A DNA stretch of 64,000 nucleotides from Paracoccaceae bacterium (GTDB lineage: Bacteria; Pseudomonadota; Alphaproteobacteria; Rhodobacterales; Rhodobacteraceae), in contig JACVZW010000007.1 of assembly GCA_014654775.1 (NCBI GenBank), forward strand, positions 62,001 to 126,000. Reading direction: 5' to 3'. A model generated the notes under the pieces. It was not told where the DNA came from. It saw only the letters and a list, made by a program, of their open reading frames with translations, and did not search any database. The translations under genes and the position numbers were made by a program. This document shows, piece after piece, positions 1-6,608 of this stretch; position 1 is the first letter of the stretch, and every line of letters begins with the position of its first letter.

Positions 1-1615
1 GCGCCACGGCATTGTAACCCCGCTCCAGCATCCCGCCCGGATGGCCACCGTGGCTGTCGTCCCCGGCATGGGCCGACATGTCGGCCTTCCCCGCGATCTT
101 CACCATCAGCCAAGGCGTGATGATCACCGCGACAAAGAAGGAAAAGATCACCGCCGCGCTCGCATTGGCCGGGATGGGCGACATGTAGGGTCCCATCAAC
201 CCGCTCACGAACAGCATGGGCAGCAGCGCCGCCACCACCGTCAGCGTGGCCACGATGGTGGGGTTGCCCACCTGCGCCACCGCATCGATGGCCGCCGTCA
301 CCCGGTTGCGCCCGTCCTTCATCGCCCAATGCCGCGCGATGTTCTCGATCACCACGATGGCATCATCGACAAGAATCCCGATCGAAAAGATCAGCGCGAA
401 CAGGCTTACCCGGTTCAGCGTGTAGCCCATGATCCATGCCGCAAAGAGCGTCAGAAGGATCGTCACCGGAATGACGATGGCCACCACGATGGCCTCGCGC
501 CAGCCAATCGCCAGCCAGACCAGCGCGATGATCGACACCGTCGCAAGGCCAAGGTGGAACAGAAGCTCATTCGCCTTCTCATTCGCCGTCTCGCCATAGT
601 CGCGCGTGACGGTCAGGGTCATTCCCTCGGGGATCAGCTTGCCCTCCAGCGTCTCCAGCCGATGCAGCACCTCTTCGGCCACCACCACGGCATTCGCTCC
701 GGCCCGCTTCGCCACGGCCAGCGTCACAGCAGGCGACCGCTGCACCGCGCCGTCCTCGCCCTTCACCAGATGACTCACGATATGGTCCGACGTGTCGGGG
801 ACAAAGCTCACCTCCGCCACATCGGCCACATAGACGGGCCGCCCGTCCCGCGCCGTCAGCAGCAGGTTCGCCACCTCCGCAGGCGCAGTCATGGTCTGGC
901 CCGCCACAAGGTCGATCTGCCCGCCCTGATCGCGGACCTTTCCGGTGGTCAGCGTCCGGTTCGCCTGCGCCACCTTGCCCGCCAATTGCTGCAGTGTGAT
1001 GCCATACAGCGCCAGCCGCTCTGGGTCGGGCGCGATGCGGATCGCCTCCTGCGCCTCGCCCACAAGATAGGTCAGCCCCACATCCTCGGTCTTGGCGACC
1101 TCGGATTGCAGCGCCCGCACCACCCGCGTCAGATCATTGGCCGTGACCCCATCGCCGCCCGACAAAGTCAGCGTCAGGATCGCCACATCGTCGATCCCCC
1201 GGCCGATCACCAAGGGCTCCGGTATCCCCACCGGCAGACGGTCGATATTGGCGCGCAGCTTGTCATGCACGCGCAGGATCGCATCCTCGGCCTTGGTCCC
1301 CACCTCGAACCGCGCCGTCACCAGCGCGGCATCATCCCGCGTCTGCGAATAGACGTGTTCCACATCGTTGATCCCCTTCACGAGGATCTCCAAAGGCTCC
1401 GTCACCAGCTTCACGCCGTCCTCGGCCTTCAATCCTTGCGCCTGCACGTGGATATCCACCAGCGGCACGGAAATCTGCGGCTCCTCCTCGCGCGGCAGCG
1501 ACACCAGCGCCACCAACCCCGCCGCCAGCGCGGCAAGGATGAACAAGGGCGTCAGGGCCGAGGCGATGAACCCCTTCGTCAGCCGCCCGGCAATCCCAAG
1601 GTTCGCGTCACTCAT
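1..1615 (-). CDS. RND-family efflux transporter permease (3' end outside window)
   Basis: Inner-membrane proton-driven pump subunit of a tripartite efflux system. Reading from the ATG at 1615 gives one hydrophobic segment at about residues 15-35, then a long periplasmic porter domain, then a block of membrane helices containing a VDDAIVVIEN stretch (around 330-380), the charged-helix signature of the AcrB/MexB superfamily. The frame is still open at base 1, so about 538 residues are visible of a family length near 1,030. The start overlaps the stop of the adaptor gene by 8 bases, which indicates translational coupling. The divergence from AcrB-type sequences and the HAE1-like N-terminus prevent a substrate call. 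No outer-membrane channel gene is visible. Confidence 0.93.
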   Translation of the reverse strand, partial: MSDANLGIAGRLTKGFIASALTPLFILAALAAGLVALVSLPREEEPQISVPLVDIHVQAQGLKAEDGVKLVTEPLEILVKGINDVEHVYSQTRDDAALVTARFEVGTKAEDAILRVHDKLRANIDRLPVGIPEPLVIGRGIDDVAILTLTLSGGDGVTANDLTRVVRALQSEVAKTEDVGLTYLVGEAQEAIRIAPDPERLALYGITLQQLAGKVAQANRTLTTGKVRDQGGQIDLVAGQTMTAPAEVANLLLTARDGRPVYVADVAEVSFVPDTSDHIVSHLVKGEDGAVQRSPAVTLAVAKRAGANAVVVAEEVLHRLETLEGKLIPEGMTLTVTRDYGETANEKANELLFHLGLATVSIIALVWLAIGWREAIVVAIVIPVTILLTLFAAWIMGYTLNRVSLFALIFSIGILVDDAIVVIENIARHWAMKDGRNRVTAAIDAVAQVGNPTIVATLTVVAALLPMLFVSGLMGPYMSPIPANASAAVIFSFFVAVIITPWLMVKIAGKADMSAHAGDDSHGGHPGGMLERGYNAVA

Positions 1616-2597
1616 GGCCCACCTCACCCGCTTGCGGTGCGACGGCCAGCACTGCATCCCCGGCTGTCAGCCCGGTCAGCACTTCGACCATCGCCGCGCC
1701 CGCCACCGTCACCCGCGCGCCCGGCACGACCGTCCGCAGCCCCGCGCCCTCTACAGCCACGAAATCAAGGCCCCCCCGCGTCACCAGCGCCGCTTCAGGC
1801 ACCAGAAGCGCCTCCCTCTCCCCCACGGGCAGGCGCACCAGCACCCGCGCATCGACGAAGCGGTCGGTCAGCCCCTCCACCTCCACATCCGCGACCACCC
1901 GTCCGTTCTCGATCAGCGGATAGACCTTGGCCAAGCGCCCGGTCACCGTGCCCTCTGGCCCCTCAATCTCAATCGCGTCGCCCTCGGTCAGGTCCGCCGC
2001 ATGGCGCTCGGGCACCGCCAGCCGCAGGAAAATGCCGCCGCCGCCAAGCTGCGCCACCGCTTCGCCTGGCATCACCACCGCGCCCTGCGCCACCGGCACT
2101 TCCAGCACCCGGCCCGCCACCGGGGCGAGCACCGCCCCTTCGGCTGCCTGCTGCGCCACCACCTGCCGCTGCGCCGCCAGCGCCGCGATCTGTCCTGTCA
2201 CCACATCCACCTGCGTCCGCAGCGCATCCAGCCGCTGCGCCGTCGTCACCCCCTGCGCCAGCAACTCCTCGCCCCGCGCCAATTCGGCCTGCGCATTGGC
2301 CAGTTGCGCCTGCAAGGCCCCGTTCTGCGCGTCCAGCGCCGAAAGCTGGAAGCCCAGCTTCTCGTCCACGATCTCGGCCAGCACATCGCCTTGCGCCACC
2401 ACATCGCCCTCGGCCACGGTGAGCGAGACCAGCGTCCCCCCCAGTCTGGCCCGCGCCGGGATGCGATCCCGCGCCTCCACCCGGCCATAGACGGCCTTCC
2501 ATTCGGTGATCGCGACCGGTTCCACGGTCACGCTGTCGGCCATCGCGGCCGAACCAAGGATGATGGCCATCAAGGTCATTGCGGATAACGGGCGCAT
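1608..2597 (-). CDS. RND efflux system periplasmic adaptor subunit (membrane fusion protein)
   Basis: Links the inner-membrane RND pump to an outer-membrane channel. The 329-residue protein has an N-terminal hydrophobic export signal (residues 5-20, ending near SAAMA) and a biotinyl-lipoyl half-motif around residues 48-75 (GGTLVSLTVAEGDVVAQGD). An alpha-helical hairpin rich in Ala, Gln and Leu follows (residues 85-150), then the second lipoyl half and beta-barrel. This is the AcrA/HlyD order. An in-frame ATG at 2579 is an alternative start. It is the first gene of the pump operon and diverges from the LacI-type regulator. The intergenic region carries an inverted repeat that may be an operator. 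Confidence 0.9.
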   Translation of the reverse strand: MRPLSAMTLMAIILGSAAMADSVTVEPVAITEWKAVYGRVEARDRIPARARLGGTLVSLTVAEGDVVAQGDVLAEIVDEKLGFQLSALDAQNGALQAQLANAQAELARGEELLAQGVTTAQRLDALRTQVDVVTGQIAALAAQRQVVAQQAAEGAVLAPVAGRVLEVPVAQGAVVMPGEAVAQLGGGGIFLRLAVPERHAADLTEGDAIEIEGPEGTVTGRLAKVYPLIENGRVVADVEVEGLTDRFVDARVLVRLPVGEREALLVPEAALVTRGGLDFVAVEGAGLRTVVPGARVTVAGAAMVEVLTGLTAGDAVLAVAPQAGEVGHE

Positions 2598-2645
2598 GGG
2601 GGTCTCCTTTGCCTCACTGCGGCCCAGATAACCTCAACGCCAAAA

Positions 2646-2665
2646 ACATTCAAGACTATGAATGT
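2646..2665. promoter_or_regulatory. Inverted repeat, candidate operator in the pump/regulator divergent region
   Basis: Perfect 7-base arms ACATTCA and TGAATGT are separated by 6 bases. The element lies in an unusually AT-rich stretch of the 152-base region between the divergent adaptor and LacI-type genes. Position and symmetry suit a repressor-binding site. Which regulator would bind is not shown by the sequence. Confidence 0.4.
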
Positions 2666-2749
2666 ATATATTTGTCTCACACCCCGAAAACGGAAGACTT
2701 GCCCTTTAACGGCACTCCACTAGACAGGGATGAAACGGGATCGCCGCCG

Positions 2750-3739
2750 ATGACCAAGATCAGGGATATCGCCAAACGCGCCGGGGCCTCGATCGCCACC
2801 GTGTCTCGCGTGGTCAATGGCTCGGGCTATGTCAGCGCCGAGATGCGCGCCCGGATCGAGTCCGCCGTGGCCGAGCTTGGCTATACCCCCAACGCCGGGG
2901 CCCGTATGATGCGCTCGGGCTCCAGCCGGATGGTGGGGGTGCTGCTTCCCGCGCTCGACGTGCATTTCTTCGGCATCCTCGCCCATGTCGTGGAACAGGC
3001 GCTCTTCCGGCAGGGCTATCACGCGATGATCTGCTCCACCGCCGAAAGCCCGGAACACGAGGCCGCCTATGTCGCGGCCCTTCTCTCGCAGCAGGTGGAT
3101 GGCGTCATCCTCGCCTCCGTCACCGCCGACAGTGCAGCGGTGGATCGCCTCCGCGCCGCCGATATCCCCATCGTCGCTATGGACCGCGCGCTTCCCGGCC
3201 TGCCCACCGTCTCGGCCGATCACCACACCGGTGGCCGCCTCATGGCCCGCCACCTGATCGCGCTCGGCCACCGCAAGATCGCCGTGACCGGCGCCCCCGC
3301 CCATTCCGCCCCGGTGCAGGAACGTGTCGCGGGCATCACCTCCGAATTGGCCGAAGCGGGCCTTGCCCCCCTCGCCATTCGCCTTGCCACCGATCACGGC
3401 TTCGACGCCTGCCGCGCCCTCGCGGCCGAGCTTCTGGCCGATCACGCGCCCACCGCTCTCATCGGCACCTCCGACATGGCCGCCATCGGTGCGCTCCATG
3501 CCGCCGCCGAACGCGGCCTCTCCGTGCCGCGCGACCTGTCGGTGATCGGCTTCGACGACCTACCCGCCGCGCGCTACACGCTGCCGCCCCTCACCACCGT
3601 GGCCCAGCCCATCCGCGCCATCGGTGAGGCCGCCGTCCTGCGCCTCGTCGCCCGCATGCGCGGCCAGCCCCTGCCGCCGCCGCCCGACCTGCCCCTGACC
3701 CTGATCACACGCGGCACCACCGCCCCGCCAACGGGCTGA
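2750..3739 (+). CDS. LacI family transcriptional regulator
   Basis: DNA-binding repressor or activator with a sugar-binding-protein-like sensor domain. The 329-residue product opens with the canonical LacI helix-turn-helix and hinge helix (residues 1-60: TKIRDIAKRAGASIATVSRV, then the LGYTPNAGARMMRSG hinge). A periplasmic-binding-protein fold follows (VGVLLP, DGVILAS, GTSDMAAIGAL and a C-terminal ITRGTT). The ATG at 2750 places the HTH at the very N-terminus as the family requires; the upstream in-frame codons are not family-like. It diverges from the RND pump operon. LacI proteins normally control carbohydrate genes, so control of the pump is only an inference from position. Confidence 0.92.
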   Translation: MTKIRDIAKRAGASIATVSRVVNGSGYVSAEMRARIESAVAELGYTPNAGARMMRSGSSRMVGVLLPALDVHFFGILAHVVEQALFRQGYHAMICSTAESPEHEAAYVAALLSQQVDGVILASVTADSAAVDRLRAADIPIVAMDRALPGLPTVSADHHTGGRLMARHLIALGHRKIAVTGAPAHSAPVQERVAGITSELAEAGLAPLAIRLATDHGFDACRALAAELLADHAPTALIGTSDMAAIGALHAAAERGLSVPRDLSVIGFDDLPAARYTLPPLTTVAQPIRAIGEAAVLRLVARMRGQPLPPPPDLPLTLITRGTTAPPTG

Positions 3740-3868
3740 CCGCCCCCGATCGCCCCGCCCACCGCGTTTTCGAGCCGCTTACCGGATTGCGGGGTGTCAA
3801 GCGTTACTCCCCACGTCGCCGCGACCCGCTAGCCTCTGTCCGAGTCAACCCAGTCCGGACAGCGAAAC

Positions 3869-4324
3869 ATGCTCACCTCCGCCGACGAAGCGCTTCAGTC
3901 CATCGCCCGCAAGATCGGCCTGCCCAATCTGCGCTTCGACACCGACCGCATCTGTGTTCTCGATGTCGGCGACACCCTTTCGATCGAGATCGAGGACAAG
4001 GCATCCGACGCCACCCTCCGCTTCAACGCCGCCATCGGCTATGCGGGCGATTTCGGCTCCACAGCGCTGCGCTTGCTGCTTTCGGCGAATTTCAACGGCG
4101 ATGGCACCGGCAAGGCCGCGCTCGCCATCAACCCGGCCAGCGGCGACCTCGTGCTTGGCCAGGTGCTCGACCCCCGCCACCACACCGCCGACAGCCTTCA
4201 CGCCGAATTGGAGCTTTTCGTCCGCCGCGCCCTGTTCTGGCAGGACCGCGCCCAGACGCTCCCCGCAGATGTCGAAGTCGACGCAGTCCCCGATACCGAC
4301 GAAACGATCAACTTCCGGCTTTAG
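3869..4324 (+). CDS. Type III secretion-type chaperone, CesT/Tir-chaperone family
   Basis: Small acidic 151-residue protein with the layout of class I type III secretion chaperones: helix 1 (ADEALQSIARKIGLP), a first beta-hairpin with an alternating acidic/hydrophobic strand (ICVLDVGDTLSIEIED), then the family hallmark, a Leu-Leu-x-Ala-Asn turn followed by a Gly-x-Gly-Thr-Gly strand (LLLSANFNGDGTGKAALAIN), and a C-terminal helix with FVRRALFW. Family members dimerise and hold an effector's N-terminus unfolded for secretion. The next gene, 41 bases downstream, is an unrecognised protein that could be its client. No secretion-apparatus genes are in the window. Confidence in the fold is high; a role in secretion is inferred. 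Confidence 0.75.
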   Translation: MLTSADEALQSIARKIGLPNLRFDTDRICVLDVGDTLSIEIEDKASDATLRFNAAIGYAGDFGSTALRLLLSANFNGDGTGKAALAINPASGDLVLGQVLDPRHHTADSLHAELELFVRRALFWQDRAQTLPADVEVDAVPDTDETINFRL

Positions 4325-4365
4325 CCCCGCGCCCTCCACCCCAGAACGGCAGAAAGGACCATCGC

Positions 4366-5007
4366 ATGTTTTCCAAAGGGGTCGACCCAACCGCCAGCAA
4401 ACAACCCGTCCAACACTTTGAGAATTCCAAAAACTCCATCGACGGGAACGAGCTTTCCCAAAGCGAAAAGACCGCCAAGCGTTCGTCGAATGTCTTCTCA
4501 AAAATCGCTGAAGGTTTCTCCAAGGCTTGGCACTTCCTCTTTCCAACCACCGAACAGAAAGAGGCGAAAGCCCTCGCCAAAGCCGAAAAGCAGTTCGACA
4601 ACGGCGCCAAAAGCCTCGTCATCGCGCTCAGCGGCAATTTGAAACCCGACAAGGCGGCCTTCGCCATAGCCTCGATATTCGATGCGCTTGAAAAGATCGG
4701 CAAGGGCCAAGAGCCGAGCAACGAAGTCATCTCGCAAAAGCTGGACAAGTTCCTGTCCTCCTTGACCGAGGATCAGTTCAACCGCCTGCAGTCAAATGCG
4801 AAAAACTTCGACTCCATGTCGTCCCGCATCCAGACGGCGTCAGAACAGATCATCAAGGGGTCAGACAACACTCAAACGAACCACAACTCCGGATGGGACG
4901 GTAGAAAGATCGATGTGCAGGATGTCAGTCAAAAGACCCAGTCAAAGGTCAACACCGCGAATGAACAGGTCGCAACGGTGATGAATATCCTCAAAAGCCT
5001 CGTCTGA
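4366..5007 (+). CDS. Unrecognised 213-residue protein, candidate client of the upstream chaperone
   Basis: I do not recognise this family. The N-terminal 60 residues are rich in Ser, Asn, Lys and Gln with little predicted structure, as in type III secretion signals. The remainder looks mainly helical and amphipathic (residues 65-160). A Ser/Thr/Asn/Gln-rich tail follows, ending in a short helix. There is no classical signal peptide or clear membrane segment. Base composition differs from the surroundings: hand counts of three 60-base lines (starting 4441, 4501, 4861) give 32, 28 and 30 G+C, against about 70% in neighbouring genes. That fits horizontal acquisition or effector-type composition. 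The ATG at 4366 was chosen because it follows AGAAAGGA at a suitable distance. A strong hairpin terminator lies just downstream. Confidence 0.7.
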   Translation: MFSKGVDPTASKQPVQHFENSKNSIDGNELSQSEKTAKRSSNVFSKIAEGFSKAWHFLFPTTEQKEAKALAKAEKQFDNGAKSLVIALSGNLKPDKAAFAIASIFDALEKIGKGQEPSNEVISQKLDKFLSSLTEDQFNRLQSNAKNFDSMSSRIQTASEQIIKGSDNTQTNHNSGWDGRKIDVQDVSQKTQSKVNTANEQVATVMNILKSLV

Positions 5008-5034
5008 AACGCCGCACCACTGACGCCAATGCAG

Positions 5035-5063
5035 AAAGGCCGCCGATCCTCTCGGCGGCCTTT
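5035..5063. terminator. Bidirectional hairpin terminator between convergent genes
   Basis: A perfect 12-base stem (AAAGGCCGCCGA / TCGGCGGCCTTT) with a 5-base loop lies between the convergent putative cargo gene and carD. The A-run on one flank and T-run on the other let it work in both directions. Confidence 0.8.
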
Positions 5064-5084
5064 CGCATATTCTGTCGCACAGGG

Positions 5085-5594
5085 TTAGGCCGCGCGGCTC
5101 AGCAGCACGTCATCGACCTTTTTCTGCGCGCCCGCCTCGTCGACGCCCGACACTGCAGCGACTTCACGGGTCAGACGCTCCAGCGCCGCTTCATACAGCT
5201 GACGCTCCGAATAGCTCTGCTCGCGCTGGTCATCGGTGCGGTGCAGGTCGCGCACCACTTCGGCGATCGACAGCAGGTCGCCCGAATTGATCTTCTGCTC
5301 ATATTCCTGCGCGCGGCGCGACCACATCGCCCGCTTGACCCGCGCCTTGCCCTTCAGCGTGTCCAGCGCCTTGGTCACGATATCGGGCGTCGACAGCTGA
5401 CGCATGCCCACTTCCACGGCCTTGTGCGTCGGCACGCGCAGGGTCATCTTGTCCTTCTCGAAGGTGATGACGAACAGCTCCAGCTTGAAGCCGGCAATCT
5501 CCTGCTCCTCGATCGAGATGATCTTGCCAACGCCATGCGCGGGGTACACGACGAATTCGTTGGGGCGGAACTCGGGCTTCTTCGTCTTGGTCAT
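5085..5594 (-). CDS. carD: CarD/CdnL family transcriptional regulator
   Basis: Essential-type global transcription factor that binds the RNA polymerase beta subunit and stabilises open complexes at weak-(-10) promoters such as those for rRNA. The 169-residue protein has the N-terminal RNAP-interacting Tudor-like domain (residues 8-65, with FRPNEFVVYPAHGVGKI and a conserved PTHKA) and a helical C-terminal domain with the basic/aromatic DNA-contact region (VKRAMWSRRAQEYEQKI). The start has a GAGGAT ribosome site 9 bases upstream. A well-formed sigma-70-type promoter lies about 160 bases upstream. Length and motifs are standard for the family in Rhodobacteraceae. Confidence 0.96.
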   Translation of the reverse strand: MTKTKKPEFRPNEFVVYPAHGVGKIISIEEQEIAGFKLELFVITFEKDKMTLRVPTHKAVEVGMRQLSTPDIVTKALDTLKGKARVKRAMWSRRAQEYEQKINSGDLLSIAEVVRDLHRTDDQREQSYSERQLYEAALERLTREVAAVSGVDEAGAQKKVDDVLLSRAA

Positions 5595-5753
5595 TCAGTC
5601 GCATCCTCAAAGGGACCGCCCGTTTCACGCGACAATCCGGACGACCGGAACCTTGAATGGCTCCGGCGAACCGGCCGAACTGTCACAGAAAACCCCCGCT
5701 CAGGCAGCGCGCGCTGAGCTTTGGGTCAGGCCTCCGTTTTGTTTGTAACAGAT

Positions 5754-5782
5754 TCTATACCACAGAATCGGCCTGATTCCAA
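5754..5782 (-). promoter_or_regulatory. Predicted sigma-70-type promoter of carD
   Basis: On the minus strand TTGGAA is followed after exactly 17 bases by TATAGA, a good housekeeping promoter for this GC-rich genome. It predicts a transcript start near 5747 and a 5' leader of about 150 bases before carD. The -10 region lies inside a GATTCT/AGAATC inverted repeat, a possible operator. Confidence 0.5.
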
Positions 5783-5829
5783 CAACGGCAACAAGCCTGT
5801 CCCATGGCAATTGCCCGGAAAACGGACAA

Positions 5830-5838
5830 TTATCCACA
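5830..5838 (+). promoter_or_regulatory. Isolated perfect DnaA box
   Basis: TTATCCACA matches the DnaA consensus TTATNCACA exactly. It is single, with no cluster of boxes around it, so it is not an origin. It lies upstream of carD. Confidence 0.35.
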
Positions 5839-5900
5839 GGTATTCGGAATCCACAATTCGGGTTTACCGAATCGGCATGGCGAAAATGCGGCGCTGCGAC

Positions 5901-6239
5901 TCAGTTTCCTTCGCCCGCCGCCTCGCTGAAATACTTGGTCAGTTTGCCCGTCTCGCCATCGCGCGCCTCGGCCTCCGGCAGAGGGTCCTTGCGCACGGTG
6001 ATCACCGGCCACATCTCGGAATACTTGCGGTTGAAGGCCACCCACTCCTCCATATCCGGCTCCGTGTCGGGGCGGATCGCGTCGGCCGGGCATTCCGGTT
6101 CGCAGACCCCGCAATCGATGCACTCGTCCGGATGGATGACCAGCATGTTCTCGCCTTCGTAGAAGCAGTCCACCGGGCAGACTTCCACGCAATCGGTGTA
6201 TTTGCAGGCGATGCAGTTGTCGGTCACCACATAGGTCAT
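5901..6239 (-). CDS. fdxA: 7Fe ferredoxin (3Fe-4S/4Fe-4S)
   Basis: Small cytoplasmic electron carrier of the FdxA type, 112 residues. Cys9, Cys17 and Cys50 are placed to hold the 3Fe-4S cluster, and Cys21, Cys40, Cys43 and Cys46 the 4Fe-4S cluster ([15 protein letters not shown] and [12 protein letters not shown] motifs). The C-terminal tail of about 55 residues after the clusters ([15 protein letters not shown]) is the usual extension of this subgroup. A CTAGGAGA ribosome site precedes the ATG. It follows the S4-protein gene on the same strand 47 bases downstream. The redox partner cannot be told from the sequence. Confidence 0.95.
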   Translation of the reverse strand: MTYVVTDNCIACKYTDCVEVCPVDCFYEGENMLVIHPDECIDCGVCEPECPADAIRPDTEPDMEEWVAFNRKYSEMWPVITVRKDPLPEAEARDGETGKLTKYFSEAAGEGN

Positions 6240-6286
6240 GGCGGTCTCCTAGGATATCGGCAGTCTGACTAGAGGGCTTTTCGCGA

Positions 6287-6607
6287 TCATTCAAGCGGGT
6301 CTGGCACGTCTTGCCGCGCATCGAGATCGAGGTAGAGCGTCTGTGCCTCAGGAGCAGGCCCCCGCCGCTGCCCCAAGCCGACGATCCGGATCACCCGGAT
6401 GCGCGCGCCTTGCGGAAAGGTCAGCACATCGCCCTCGCCCACGCCCGCACCGGGTTTGCGCGTGGGCTGTCCGTTGATCCGCAAATGCCCGCTTTCGGCA
6501 AGGTCGGCAGCAAGGGCGCGGGTCTTGAAGAACCGCGCCTGCCAGAGCCATTTGTCCACGCGCAGTGTCGCGCGCCCCCCGGTTCTTGCTGCCCCGGGGC
6601 CGGCCAA
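6287..6607 (-). CDS. S4-domain RNA-binding protein (HslR/Hsp15-like)
   Basis: The 106-residue protein is almost entirely an S4 RNA-binding domain (residues 15-75: LRVDKWLWQARFFKTRALA, then LRINGQ and a GDVLTF turn). It resembles Hsp15, a heat-shock factor that rescues stalled 50S subunits. The start codon is a TTG only 1 base after the stop of the helicase gene, so translation is probably coupled. An internal GTG just before DKWLW is a less likely alternative start. Pairing with an RNA helicase supports a role in RNA or ribosome metabolism. Confidence 0.88.
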   Translation of the reverse strand: MAGPGAARTGGRATLRVDKWLWQARFFKTRALAADLAESGHLRINGQPTRKPGAGVGEGDVLTFPQGARIRVIRIVGLGQRRGPAPEAQTLYLDLDARQDVPDPLE

Positions 6608-6608
6608 A

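Larger units (their letters stand above)
5595..5900. other. Intergenic region between carD and fdxA
   Basis: No convincing gene is present. It holds the carD promoter (5754-5782), a GATTCT-N7-AGAATC inverted repeat (5751-5769) overlapping that promoter's -10, and a single perfect DnaA-type box (5830-5838). The rest shows no recognisable structure. Confidence 0.6.

Noticed and set aside
41-2422. A 793-codon open frame on the plus strand opposite the RND pump genes
   Set aside because: It is the antisense of two well-recognised efflux genes; its His/Arg/Pro-rich translation is the usual artefact of high-GC antisense frames.
5830-5838. Replication origin near carD
   Set aside because: Only one DnaA box, with no AT-rich unwinding element, box cluster, dnaA, or typical origin neighbours.
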